Shown here: positions 37,841-51,400 of the stretch, one piece after another
Layout: each line of letters starts with the position of its first letter
How positions within the stretch are numbered: position 1 is the first letter of the stretch
NCBI GenBank assembly: GCA_030733815.1
Contig: JAUZQE010000015.1
Location: 21,073-85,072 of the forward strand
Direction: 5' to 3'
DNA from: Yanghanlia caeni
GTDB lineage: Bacteria > Pseudomonadota > Gammaproteobacteria > Burkholderiales > Burkholderiaceae_B
Length of the DNA: 64,000 bases
The notes under the pieces: model-generated
Databases searched by the model: none
Told to the model about the DNA's origin: nothing
Seen by the model: the letters and a program-made list of their open reading frames with translations, nothing else
Translations under genes and position numbers: made by a program

Positions 37841-38968
37841 ATGAACGATGTACGCCCTGGGGCTTCCTGGTCGGGAGCTGCGGACGAGTTCGTCCGTATT
37901 GATAACGTGGTGAAGATCTACGCCGACGTGGTGGCCGTGAAGTCGTTGAGCCTGTCGGTGGGCCGCCACGAGATCTTCGCGCTGCTGGGCAGCTCGGGTT
38001 GCGGCAAGTCGACCCTCTTGCGCATGCTGGCCGGTTTCGAGGAAGCCACCTCGGGCCGCATCTTTCTCGACAACGAAGAGATCACCGCGTTGCCGCCGTA
38101 CAAGCGGCCGGTGAACATGATGTTCCAGTCGTATGCGCTGTTTCCGCACATGACGGTCGAGGCCAACGTGGCCTTCGGCCTCAAGCAGGAAGGCGTGCCG
38201 CGCAACGAGATTCACAGCCGCGTGTACGAGGCCCTCGATCTGGTGCAGATGGGCGCCTACGCGCGGCGCAAGCCGGCGCAGCTTTCCGGTGGCCAGCAGC
38301 AGCGCGTTGCGCTTGCACGCAGCCTGGTCAAGCGCCCCAAGCTGCTGCTGCTTGACGAACCCATGTCGGCGCTCGACAAGCAGATTCGTCAGAAGACTCA
38401 GATCGAGCTGGTGAAGATCCTCGACAAGGTCGGGGTGACCTGCATCATGGTCACGCACGATCAGGAAGAGGCGATGACCATGGCGCATCGCATGGCCGTG
38501 ATGTCGGAAGGGCAGATCGTGCAATGTGGCACACCGCAGGAAGTCTACGACTTCCCGAATTCGCGCTTCGTCGCGGGCTTCGTGGGTTCCACCAATCTGT
38601 TCAGCGGCACCATTACGGTCGACGAACCCGATCACGTTCAGATCGAAAGCGAGCAGCTCAGCAGGCCGCTGTACGTCGATCACGGTGTGAGCGAGCCTCT
38701 GGGCATGGAAGTGCATGTGTCGATCCGCCCCGAGCGCATCCGGGTGCACCGCGAACAGCCGTCGACCGACGTGAACTGGGGGCACGGCGTGGTGAGCCAC
38801 ATGGCCTGGATGGGCAGCTATGCCCGCTACCAGATCCGCCTCGATTCGGGCATGCTCGTGGAAGCGTCGGTACCGCGCCTGGCCATGATGCAGGATGACG
38901 CACCCGCCGTCGACGAAGAGGTGTATATCGCCTGGTCTGACGACAGCGCCACCGTGTTGCCGTCATGA
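37841..38968 (+). CDS. potG: Polyamine ABC transporter ATPase (PotG-like)
   Basis: A 375-residue ATPase of the CUT1-like import family. Walker A is [13 protein letters not shown] near residue 49, the Q-loop is [13 protein letters not shown] near 91, the signature [15 protein letters not shown] near 147, and Walker [13 protein letters not shown] near 168. A C-terminal TOBE domain starts near residue 290. The start is 6 bases after the potF stop. The stop overlaps potH (ATGA). Confidence 0.94.
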   Translation: MNDVRPGASWSGAADEFVRIDNVVKIYADVVAVKSLSLSVGRHEIFALLGSSGCGKSTLLRMLAGFEEATSGRIFLDNEEITALPPYKRPVNMMFQSYALFPHMTVEANVAFGLKQEGVPRNEIHSRVYEALDLVQMGAYARRKPAQLSGGQQQRVALARSLVKRPKLLLLDEPMSALDKQIRQKTQIELVKILDKVGVTCIMVTHDQEEAMTMAHRMAVMSEGQIVQCGTPQEVYDFPNSRFVAGFVGSTNLFSGTITVDEPDHVQIESEQLSRPLYVDHGVSEPLGMEVHVSIRPERIRVHREQPSTDVNWGHGVVSHMAWMGSYARYQIRLDSGMLVEASVPRLAMMQDDAPAVDEEVYIAWSDDSATVLPS

Positions 38969-39882
38969 GGCCGGTCATGCTGCGGGCTCCGCATTCCTGG
39001 CGGCGTGTGCTCACCATCGCACCGCCGTTCGTCTGGCTGATCCTGTTTCTGTTGCTGCCCTTCCTGCTGGTGCTCAAGATCAGCTTTGCCGATCTGCAGT
39101 TCGGCGTGCCGCCGTATACCGCACTGGCGGAATTCAAGGATGAAGCGCTGAGCATCGTGCTGAATCTGCGTGGCTACGTGCTGCTGTTCACCGACAGCCT
39201 GTACGTGGCCACGTACCTGCACAGCGTGAAGATGGCCGCCATCACCACGGTCTGCTGCGTGCTGATCGGCTACCCCATGGCGTATTACATCGCCCGGTCG
39301 GAGCCCGCGGTGCGCAACCTGCTGCTGATCGGCGTGATTCTGCCATTCTGGACATCGCTGCTGCTGCGCGTGTATGCGTGGATCGGCATTCTGCGTAACG
39401 ACGGCCTGCTGAACAATCTGCTGATGGCGTTCGGGCTGATCGATCAGCCGCTCGAAATATACCGCACCGACCTGGCGGTGTATATCGGCCTGGTGTATGC
39501 GTATCTGCCTTTTTTCATTCTGCCGCTTTACGCCAACCTGGTGAAGCTCGATACCCGGCTGCTCGAGGCGGCCTACGATCTGGGCGCGCGCCCCTGGAGC
39601 GCCTTCATTTCGGTGGTGTTGCCGCTTTCCATGCCCGGCGTCATCGCCGGGGCCATGCTGGTTTTCATACCCTCGGTGGGTGAGTTCGTGATTCCCGAAA
39701 TGCTGGGTGGGGCCGATACGCTCATGATCGGCCGCGTCATGTGGACCGAGTTCTTCAACAACAGCGACTGGCCGATGGCCGCTGCGGTGACCTGCGTCAT
39801 GGTGCTGCTGCTTCTGGTGCCCATGGTGCTGTTCCAGTACGGGCAGGTGCGCCAGCTCGAAATGCGGGGAGGGCGCCGATGA
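38965..39882 (+). CDS. potH: Polyamine ABC transporter permease (PotH-like)
   Basis: A 305-residue inner-membrane permease with six predicted helices and a long periplasmic loop after the first. The permease EAA loop, which docks on the ATPase, is LLEAAYDLGARPWSAFISVV near residues 199-218. The end VFIPSVGEFVIPEMLGG is typical of PotH/PotB. It overlaps potG and potI at its two ends, so all three are translationally coupled. Confidence 0.93.
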   Translation: MRPVMLRAPHSWRRVLTIAPPFVWLILFLLLPFLLVLKISFADLQFGVPPYTALAEFKDEALSIVLNLRGYVLLFTDSLYVATYLHSVKMAAITTVCCVLIGYPMAYYIARSEPAVRNLLLIGVILPFWTSLLLRVYAWIGILRNDGLLNNLLMAFGLIDQPLEIYRTDLAVYIGLVYAYLPFFILPLYANLVKLDTRLLEAAYDLGARPWSAFISVVLPLSMPGVIAGAMLVFIPSVGEFVIPEMLGGADTLMIGRVMWTEFFNNSDWPMAAAVTCVMVLLLLVPMVLFQYGQVRQLEMRGGRR

Positions 39883-40685
39883 CCCGACCGAACCCGCGCC
39901 TGCGGGCGCTCTTTCTGGGGGCCGGTTACGCGTTCCTGTATGTGCCCATTCTGGTGCTCATGGTGCTGTCGTTCAACGACTCGGCCATGATGACCACCTG
40001 GACGGGCTTTTCCCTGCGCTGGTATCACGAGCTCTTTGCCGATCGCGCGCTGCTCGAGGCCGCGCGCCTTTCATTGATCATTGCGGCCTTCACCGCCACC
40101 GCTGCGGTGGTGATCGGCACCTGGGCGGGCTACGTGCTGGCGCGCATGGGCCGCTTCAGGGGCTTCGCCCTGTTCGTCGGGCTGGTCAGCGCGCCGCTCG
40201 TCATTCCGGAAGTCGTGCTGGGTATTTCGCTCTTGCTGATGTTCGTCGAGCTGAGCGACCTGCTGGGGTGGGAAGGCAGCAATGGCGCCTTCACGATCTG
40301 GGTGGGCCACGTTATTCTGAGCATGGCGTACGTATCGGTCATCATTCAGTCGCGCGTGCGCGATCTCGACCGCTCGCTTGAAGAAGCGGCGCTCGATCTG
40401 GGCGCCTCGCCGGTAAAAGTGTTCTTCCAGATCGTGCTGCCGCTGATCGCGCCGGCGCTGGTCTCGGCATGGTTGCTTGCCTTCACCCTGTCGCTCGACG
40501 ACGTGGTGATCGCGTCCTTCCTCACCGGTCCGGGGCACACTACACTGCCGCTCGAGGTGTTCTCGCGGGTGCGTCTGGGCCTCAAACCCGAGATCAATGC
40601 GCTGGCCACGCTGTTCATGCTGCTGGTGGCCGTGTTCGTGCTGATCGCCAACCGTGTACAGAACAGAAGGGGGTATTCCGCATGA
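39879..40685 (+). CDS. potI: Polyamine ABC transporter permease (PotI-like)
   Basis: A 268-residue second permease of the same importer. It opens with a helix (LGAGYAFLYVPILVLMVLSF) and has six helices in all. The EAA motif is LEEAALDLGASPVKVFFQIV near 165-185, followed by LDDVVIASFLTGPG. ATG 39879 overlaps the potH stop. An upstream in-frame extension is a shadow of potH. The stop overlaps the ArsC-like gene. Confidence 0.93.
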   Translation: MTRPNPRLRALFLGAGYAFLYVPILVLMVLSFNDSAMMTTWTGFSLRWYHELFADRALLEAARLSLIIAAFTATAAVVIGTWAGYVLARMGRFRGFALFVGLVSAPLVIPEVVLGISLLLMFVELSDLLGWEGSNGAFTIWVGHVILSMAYVSVIIQSRVRDLDRSLEEAALDLGASPVKVFFQIVLPLIAPALVSAWLLAFTLSLDDVVIASFLTGPGHTTLPLEVFSRVRLGLKPEINALATLFMLLVAVFVLIANRVQNRRGYSA

Positions 40686-41047
40686 GCGACACGCCGCTCT
40701 CGATGTATGGTCTTGCCAAATGCAGTACGTGTGTCAAGGCGCAGCAGTGGTTGCAGCAACGCGGTGTTCAGGTCGGGTTCACCGATTATCGCGAGCATCC
40801 TTTGCCGTCCGATGCCCTGCTGACCTACAGCCGTGCGCTGGGCGGTTGGGAAAAACTGGTGAATCGGGCCTCGATGACCTGGCGCAATTTGCCCGACGCG
40901 CGCAAGAACCCCGGCTCAGACGACGAATGGCTTGCACTGATTGCCGAGTTTCCGGCATTGGTGCGGCGTCCGCTCGTGCTGTGGCCCGACGGCACGGTTA
41001 CCACCGGATTCACCGAGAAGAAATTTCTCGAACGCCTGGCGGCGTGA
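40682..41047 (+). CDS. ArsC/Spx-family reductase-like protein (YffB type)
   Basis: A 121-residue thioredoxin-fold protein. The redox motif is C-x-x-C in LAKCSTCVKAQQWLQ near residues 14-17, and RRPLVLWPDGTVTTGF near 95 is the arginine-containing strand of the family. These YffB-like proteins are usually not arsenate reductases, and some use glutathione. The true role is unknown. It overlaps potI (ATGA), so it is made with the polyamine importer, though a functional link is unproven. Confidence 0.87.
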   Translation: MSDTPLSMYGLAKCSTCVKAQQWLQQRGVQVGFTDYREHPLPSDALLTYSRALGGWEKLVNRASMTWRNLPDARKNPGSDDEWLALIAEFPALVRRPLVLWPDGTVTTGFTEKKFLERLAA

Positions 41048-41107
41048 TCCGCAGCCCTGTGTGCGCCGGCCGCAGTTCAGAACCCTTGAATACAAACGGA
41101 ATCAGTC

Positions 41108-41815
41108 ATGCTCACCCAAGATGAACTCAAGCGCAACGTTGCTATGGCCGCTGCCGAATACGCGCTGACCTGCCTGCAGCCCGAGTCGGTGCTGGGCGTC
41201 GGAACGGGCTCCACGGTGGATTTCTTCATCGACGCCATTGCCGAGCATCGTCACCGCTTTCGCGCGGCCGTGTCCAGTTCCGAGCGCAGTACGCGGCGCA
41301 TGCGCGATCTGGGAATTGAAGTGCTCGACCTGAACGAGGTCGAGGAAATGCCGATCTATGTTGATGGCGCCGACGAAATCGACCACCAGCTCAACATGAT
41401 CAAGGGCGGAGGCGGGGCGCTCACGCGCGAGAAAATCGTCGCCTCGGTGGCGCGGCGCTACATCTGTATCGTTGATGAGTCGAAAGTGGTGGAGCGTCTC
41501 GGTGCCTTTCCGCTGCCCGTGGAAGTCATTCCGATGGCGCGCAACGTCGTGAGCCGTCGCTTGCGGGCACTGGGGGGTCAGCCGGTGCTGCGTGAAGGGT
41601 TCATTACCGACAACGGCGGCGAAATCCTCGATGTCGCGGGGCTGGACATCCCCGCGCCCGCGGTGCTCGAGTCGCACATCAACGATATTCCGGGTGTGGT
41701 CGGCTGCGGCCTGTTCGCGATTTCGGGTGCCGACCTGGCGCTGGTGTCGTCGCAATCGGGTGTGCGTCGAATGCAGCGCCCCGGTGCCGGCGGGGCCGAC
41801 ACAATACAGTCATAA
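41108..41815 (+). CDS. rpiA: Ribose-5-phosphate isomerase A
   Basis: A 235-residue enzyme that interconverts ribose 5-phosphate and ribulose 5-phosphate in the pentose phosphate pathway. [17 protein letters not shown] near residue 28 binds phosphate. [21 protein letters not shown] near 80 holds the catalytic aspartates, and [11 protein letters not shown] and PVEVIPMA are conserved. It is separated from the pot operon by 60 bases. It stands alone before phoU. Confidence 0.96.
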   Translation: MLTQDELKRNVAMAAAEYALTCLQPESVLGVGTGSTVDFFIDAIAEHRHRFRAAVSSSERSTRRMRDLGIEVLDLNEVEEMPIYVDGADEIDHQLNMIKGGGGALTREKIVASVARRYICIVDESKVVERLGAFPLPVEVIPMARNVVSRRLRALGGQPVLREGFITDNGGEILDVAGLDIPAPAVLESHINDIPGVVGCGLFAISGADLALVSSQSGVRRMQRPGAGGADTIQS

Positions 41816-41874
41816 TTGGGTGATATGCTTAGAAAGACAATCCGGCTGTCGGATTCATCTGATTGAAGAGCATT

Positions 41875-42639
41875 ATGACTGAGCACACCAACAGGCAGTT
41901 TTCAGCCGATCTCGAAGCCATCCGTTCGCAGTTTCTCGAAATGGGCGGCCTGGTCGAAACCATGATTCGCGACGCTGTCGAAGCCCTGCAAACCGGCGAC
42001 CTGATGCTGGTGGATCGCGTGCGTGAGCGCGAACGCGAGGTCAATCGCCACGAGGTCGAGATCGACGAACGCATCAGCCAGGTCATCGCTCGGCACCAGC
42101 CCACGGCGGTCGATCTGCGCACGCTGCTTTCAGTTTCCAAGATGCTGACCGACATGGAGCGCTGCGGCGACGAGGCCGAAAAGATCGCCAAGGTGGCGCG
42201 CCGCCTGCACGAGGCCAATTCCCTGTACGAGCCGGTGGTCGAACTGCGGCACATGGCCAAAGACGTTGCCAACATGATCCACGAAATGCTCGACAGCTTT
42301 GCGCGCAGCGATCCGATTCATGCTGCGGCGGTGGTGCGTAGCGACAAGGAAGTCGACAAGGAATGGAAGGCCGCGCTGCGCCACATGGTCACGTACATGA
42401 TCGAAGACCCGCGCAGCATTTCCAAGTCGGTGGAACTGGTGTTCATTGCCCGTGCGCTCGAACGCATCGGCGATCATGCCAAGAACATGGCTGAACGCGT
42501 CATTTACATGGTGCGCGGCGACGACGTGCGCCACACCGGGCTCAAGCACACCGAGCGTGCGGCCCGTGGCGAGCTTGAAGATCACGAGCCGGCATCAGAC
42601 AGTCGGGCGGCCGCTGCGCCCGATACCGTCAAGCACTGA
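41875..42639 (+). CDS. phoU: Phosphate-signalling regulator PhoU
   Basis: A 254-residue helical protein with two PhoU repeats, each carrying an acidic metal-binding signature (DMERCGDEAEKIAKVAR near 95, RALERIGDHAKNMAER near 200). It tunes phosphate uptake through PstSCAB and PhoR. None of these genes is near, which differs from the common pst-phoU operon. The start is ATG 41875, preceded by GAAGAG. A TTG at 41863 is in frame upstream. It is convergent with yggX across 17 bases. Confidence 0.94.
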   Translation: MTEHTNRQFSADLEAIRSQFLEMGGLVETMIRDAVEALQTGDLMLVDRVREREREVNRHEVEIDERISQVIARHQPTAVDLRTLLSVSKMLTDMERCGDEAEKIAKVARRLHEANSLYEPVVELRHMAKDVANMIHEMLDSFARSDPIHAAAVVRSDKEVDKEWKAALRHMVTYMIEDPRSISKSVELVFIARALERIGDHAKNMAERVIYMVRGDDVRHTGLKHTERAARGELEDHEPASDSRAAAAPDTVKH

Positions 42640-42656
42640 ATGGGCAGGCCGCCCGT

Positions 42657-42929
42657 TCAGTCTTCGGGCGGCACGTACCCCTGCGCTTCCACATCACGGT
42701 CTTCGAACAGGTAGCTTTCCATCTGTTGCGCCAGGTATTTGCGCGCACGGGCGTCGGCCAGATTCAGACGGTTTTCGTTAACCAGGCGGGTCTGGATGTT
42801 GGTCCAGTCGATCCATGCCTGCTTCGAGATTTCGCGCCAGATGCGCACTCCGAGATCGCCCGGATACGGGGGGTAGTCGAGCCCTTCGGCTTCGCGTTTG
42901 AGCTTGACGCAGTGAACCATGCGAGTCAT
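42657..42929 (-). CDS. yggX: Probable Fe(2+)-trafficking / oxidative damage protection protein
   Basis: A 90-residue member of the YggX family. The conserved cysteine C7 is in [20 protein letters not shown] and [16 protein letters not shown] fit the family fold. YggX protects iron-sulfur clusters from oxidants in enteric bacteria. It lies 128 bases downstream of argA on the same strand and is convergent with phoU. A short hairpin sits between argA and this gene. Confidence 0.94.
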   Translation of the reverse strand: MTRMVHCVKLKREAEGLDYPPYPGDLGVRIWREISKQAWIDWTNIQTRLVNENRLNLADARARKYLAQQMESYLFEDRDVEAQGYVPPED

Positions 42930-42959
42930 GCAGACACCTTCCTGAACAATTGAAATGCG

Positions 42960-42984
42960 ACGCCCCGCAAAATCGGGGCGTTTT
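42960..42984 (+). terminator. Hairpin with T-run between argA and yggX
   Basis: ACGCCCCG and CGGGGCGT form an 8-bp stem with a CAAAAT loop, followed by TTTT on the plus strand. Both flanking genes run leftward, so the T-run faces the opposite way to them. It may end antisense transcription, or act as a structure in the argA-yggX mRNA. On the minus strand the stem is not followed by Ts. Confidence 0.5.
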
Positions 42985-43057
42985 CACTGGATCATTGTAG
43001 CGGGTGACGCCCGCTGCGGCCGCATGCGGCTGCGCGCAGCGGCCCGGGCATGCAGGC

Positions 43058-44413
43058 TTACAGACGCTTTATGAAGATGAGGCTGTTGCGCGAGCGGTTG
43101 TAGGTCAGCTGGCGTTCCTTGGGCAGGTCGGAGACGCTGCCACGCACGAACCCGCGTTTGATGAACCAGTGCGAAGTGCGGGTGGTCAGCACGAACAGGC
43201 GGCGAGCACCCATGGCGCGCGCGCGCATTTCGGCGTGCCGCAGCAGCATCTCGCCTTCCCCTTCACCCTGCCACTCGGGGTGAACGATCAAGCAGGCCAT
43301 TTCGGCCATGCCGTCTTCCAGATAGGGGATTACGGCCACGCATCCGTATATGACGCCGTCGTGCTCCAGTACCGTGAAGCGTTCGACGTCACGTTCGATG
43401 ACGGCGCGCCCGCGCGGCACCAGGGTGCCGTCGGCCTCCAGGGGTTCGATGAGCTGCACGATGGCGCCGATGTCATCGACCTCGGCCGGGCGCAGGTCGT
43501 CGAGCGCGTCTTCGACCACCATGGTGCCCACGCCGTCGTGCGTGAAAATTTCCAGCAGCACCGAACCGTCAAGCGTGTAGGGCAGCAGGTGAGCACGCGC
43601 CACGCCACGCTTCACGGCGCGCGACGCGTGTGACAGGAAGGCGCGGGTGTCTTCGTCGAGTTCATGCTCGGCAAGAAGACGATCGGCAATTTCGCGAGCC
43701 AGCTCGGTAATCGTGTTGCCGGCCGGATCCTTGATGAGCCGGTCTTGCGTCAGGAAGATGAGCTTCTCGGCACGCAGGGCGATGGCGACACTGGTGGCCA
43801 GGTCTTCCATGGCGAGATTGAAGGCCTCGCCCGTGGGCGAGAATCCCAGGGGTGACAGCAGCACGATCGCGCCCTGATTGATGACGGCCTTCATGGCCTC
43901 GACATCGATCTTGCGAACGGCCCCGGTATGCTGGTAATCGATTCCGTCGATCACGCCAACGGGACGTGCCGTGACGAAGTTGCCCGAAATGACACGAATC
44001 TTGGCGTGCGACATCGGCGTGTTGGGCAGCCCCTGGCTGAACGCCGCTTCGATGTCGAGGCGGATTTCGCCGGCGGCCTCTTTGGCGCATTCGAGCGCGG
44101 GCGCGCTGGTGGGCTCGGTACCGCGGCCAAACTGCATGTCGTAGCCCTTGAGGCGCAGCTGTTCGTTCACCTGGGGGCGCGAGCCATGCACGAGAATCAG
44201 TTTGACGCCCAGTGCCGAGAGCAGCGAAAGGTCTTGAATGAGTGCATTCAGCACACCGTCGCGCACCAGTTCGCCGCCGAAGGCCACCACGAAGGTTTTG
44301 CCGCGAAAATCATGCACGTACGGCGCAACGTCGCGAAACCATCGCACGAATTGCGCCGCGGCAAACTCAGGGGCATCTTGTGCGGAATATGTTTCGTTTT
44401 CTGGTGTGGTCAT
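43058..44413 (-). CDS. argA: Amino-acid N-acetyltransferase (N-acetylglutamate synthase)
   Basis: A 451-residue two-domain enzyme that starts arginine synthesis by acetylating glutamate. The N-terminal amino-acid-kinase-like domain (residues about 25-290; VVAFGGELVRDG, LILVHGSRPQV) is where arginine inhibits. The C-terminal GNAT domain (about 300-445) has HPEWQGEGEGEMLLRHAE for acetyl-CoA. The closing PKERQLTYNRSRNSLIF is typical of ArgA. It is divergent from hrpA across 93 AT-richer bases that include ATTATAAT, a -10-like element readable on both strands. Confidence 0.95.
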   Translation of the reverse strand: MTTPENETYSAQDAPEFAAAQFVRWFRDVAPYVHDFRGKTFVVAFGGELVRDGVLNALIQDLSLLSALGVKLILVHGSRPQVNEQLRLKGYDMQFGRGTEPTSAPALECAKEAAGEIRLDIEAAFSQGLPNTPMSHAKIRVISGNFVTARPVGVIDGIDYQHTGAVRKIDVEAMKAVINQGAIVLLSPLGFSPTGEAFNLAMEDLATSVAIALRAEKLIFLTQDRLIKDPAGNTITELAREIADRLLAEHELDEDTRAFLSHASRAVKRGVARAHLLPYTLDGSVLLEIFTHDGVGTMVVEDALDDLRPAEVDDIGAIVQLIEPLEADGTLVPRGRAVIERDVERFTVLEHDGVIYGCVAVIPYLEDGMAEMACLIVHPEWQGEGEGEMLLRHAEMRARAMGARRLFVLTTRTSHWFIKRGFVRGSVSDLPKERQLTYNRSRNSLIFIKRL

Positions 44414-44506
44414 ACGTCGTGCATCCGATGAGCCGGGCGGGCAAATTCAAAAATTATAATAAGGGGTCATCACGCATTTCCCGGTTTCTCCAAAAAGACG
44501 AATCCA

Positions 44507-48349
<3,843 letters not shown>

Positions 48350-48409
48350 CTCCGAAAACGCGCTGACGGCGCACGCGCCGTGCGGCGGTGCGCGAGTACA
48401 ATGCCGGCC

Positions 48410-51400
48410 ATGAATCAGGAACCCGCCACGCCCGCATTTGTTCATCTGCGCGTCCATTCCGAGTTTTCGGTCGTGGACGGCATCGCCCGTATTCCCGCTC
48501 TTGTCAGCAAGGCCGTGGAGTTCGGCCAGCCCGCCCTGGCGCTGACCGACCTGTGCAACCTGTTCGGTTTCGTTAAGTTCTACCGGGCGGCACAGGGCAA
48601 GGGCGTGAAACCAATCGCCGGCGCCGACGTCTGGCTTGAAAACGAAGTCGACCGCGACAAGCCGCAACGGCTGCTGCTGTTGGCGCGCAATCATGCCGGC
48701 TATCTGGCGCTGTGCGAGCTGCTGAGCCGCGCGTGGCTCGACAACCAGTATCGGGGCCGTGCCGAGATCCGCCGCGAGTGGCTGGCCGACCACCAGGGGC
48801 TCATCGTTCTTTCCGGGGGGCGCCACGGCGACGTGGGCCAGCTGCTTGAGGCGGGCCGTGAAGAAGAAGCTGCTGCGCGCGCCGCCGAATGGGCCGGCCG
48901 CTACGGCGACGATTACTTCATCGAGCTGCAGCGCTGCGGCGCCGAAGGCGACGAGGCCTACGTGCAGGCCGCCCTTCGACTGGCCGCGCGGCTCGACATT
49001 CCGGTCGTGGCCACGCACCCCATTCAGTTCGTGATGCCCGACGACTTCCAGGCGCACGAGGCCCGGGTCTGCATCGCCGAGGGTGAACAGCTGGGCAACG
49101 CACGGCGCCGGCGGCGCTTTACCGAGCAGCAGTACATGCTCAGTTCCCAGGAGATGGTGCAGCGCTTTGCCGACGTACCTTCGGCGATCGCCAATACCGT
49201 CGAGATTGCGCGCCGCTGCAATCTGGTACTGGAATTGGGCAGGCCGCGGCTGCCCGACTTCCCCACGCCCGAGGGCGTGACGCTTTCAGATTACCTGGTA
49301 CAGCTTTCGGAAGAAGGGCTGGAGCGGCGCATGCGCCAGCTTTACCCCGACGAGGCCGAGCGTGCCGCCCAATACCCGGCATATCGTGAGCGGTTGCAAT
49401 GGGAATGTTCCATCATCATCAAGATGGGCTTCCCCGGTTACTTCCTGATCGTGGCCGACTTCATCAATTGGGGCAAGCAAAATGGCGTCCCCGTGGGGCC
49501 GGGCCGCGGCTCCGGAGCCGGCTCGCTGGTGGCCTATTCGCTGGGCATCACCGATCTCGACCCCATACGCTACGACCTGCTGTTCGAGCGCTTCCTGAAC
49601 CCCGAGCGGGTGTCGATGCCCGACTTCGATATTGACTTCTGCCAGGACAACCGCGAGCGCGTCATCGACTACGTCAAGCAGAAATACGGCAAGGACGCCG
49701 TCAGCCAGATCGCCACGTTCGGTACGCTGGGCGCCAAGGCGGTGGTACGTGACGTGGGGCGTGTGCTCGAGATGCCGTATTCGCTGTGCGACGGCCTGTC
49801 CAAGCTGATTCCGTTCAGCCCCATGGACCCTTGGACGCTCGACCGCACGCTCAAGGACGAACCCGCGTTTCGCGAGCGTTACGAGCAGGAAGAAGAGGTG
49901 CGTGCGCTGGTCGATCTGGCCAAGCCGCTGGAAGGCCTGACCCGCAATATCGGCATGCACGCAGGCGGTGTGCTGATTGCGCCCGGCAAGCTGACCGATT
50001 TCTGCCCGCTGTACTGTCAGCCCGGTGCCGACAGCAATGTGGTGTCGCAGTACGACAAGGACGACGTCGAGGCGGTGGGGCTGGTCAAGTTTGACTTTCT
50101 GGGCCTGCGCAACCTGACGATTCTCGATTGGGCGGTGCGTTATGTGCAGCGCTTCAACCCCGACAAGCGCGACTTCGACCTGATGAGTCTGTCGCTGGAT
50201 GACGCGAACGCCTACAAGCTGCTGTGCGAGGGCAACACCACGGCGGTCTTCCAGCTGGAATCGCGTGGCATGAAGGAACTGCTCAAGAGCCTCAAGCCCA
50301 GCACGTTCGAAGACGTCATCGCCATGCTGGCCCTGTACCGGCCGGGGCCGCTCGAGTCCGGCATGGTGGTCGATTTCGTAAACAGAAAGCACGGGCGCGC
50401 ACCGGTCGATTATTTCCATCCCGATCTGGAACCCGTGCTCAAGAGCACCTACGGCGTCATCGTGTATCAAGAGCAGGTGATGCTGATCTCGCAGATCATT
50501 GGCGGCTACACGCTCGGTGGCGCCGACCTGCTGCGCCGGGCCATGGGCAAGAAAAAGCCCGAAGAGATGGCCAAGCACCGTGAGATCTTCGAAAAGGGGG
50601 CGGTGGAAAAGGGCTACGACGCCAAGCTGGCCGTCAAGCTGTTCGACCTCATGGAAAAGTTCGCCGGGTATGGCTTCAACAAGAGTCACTCGGCGGCTTA
50701 CGCGCTGATCGCCTATCAGACGGCGTGGCTCAAGCATTACCATCCGGCCGAGTTCCTGGCCGCCACACTGTCGTCCGACATGGACGACACCGACAAGGTG
50801 CAGATTTTCTGGAAGGACGCGGTGGCCAACGGCGTGACGGTGCTGCCGCCGGATATCAATGCGTCGGCCTACCGTTTCGAGCCGGTGGAGGATGAATGCA
50901 CCGCACGTGGGGAGCCCCCGCGTTCCATACGCTACGGACTGGGTGCGGTAAAGGGCACCGGCCAGGCGGCCGTTGAAGAGATCATTCGTGCCCGCGAAGC
51001 CGGCGGGCCGTTCGTGAGCCTTTTTGACTTCTGCAAGCGTGTCGATCGCTCAACCGTGAATCGCAGAACCATCGAGGCGCTGATTCGCGCCGGCGCCTTC
51101 GACACGCTCTCCGAGAACCGTGCGGCGCTTCTTGCCACGGTGGGGCAGGCGATCGAAGCGGCCGAACAGGCCGAACGCAACGCCAACCAGATCTCCCTGT
51201 TTGCCGACGACGCCGGCGATATCGTCGAGCTGGAACTCGAGCGTGTGGCACCGTGGGATCTTCAAACGCGGCTGCGCGAAGAAAAAACTGCGCTGGGGTT
51301 CTATTTCAGCGGGCATCTGTTCGACGCCTGGCGCGACGAGGTGCGCCGCTTCGCCCCCACGCCGCTCGCGCGCCTGCAGCCGTCGCGCAGCCAGCAGTGG

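Noticed and set aside
48396..48401. TACAAT just before the dnaE start as a -10 box
   Set aside because: It would place transcription start inside or past the start codon, and no -35 is at the right distance.
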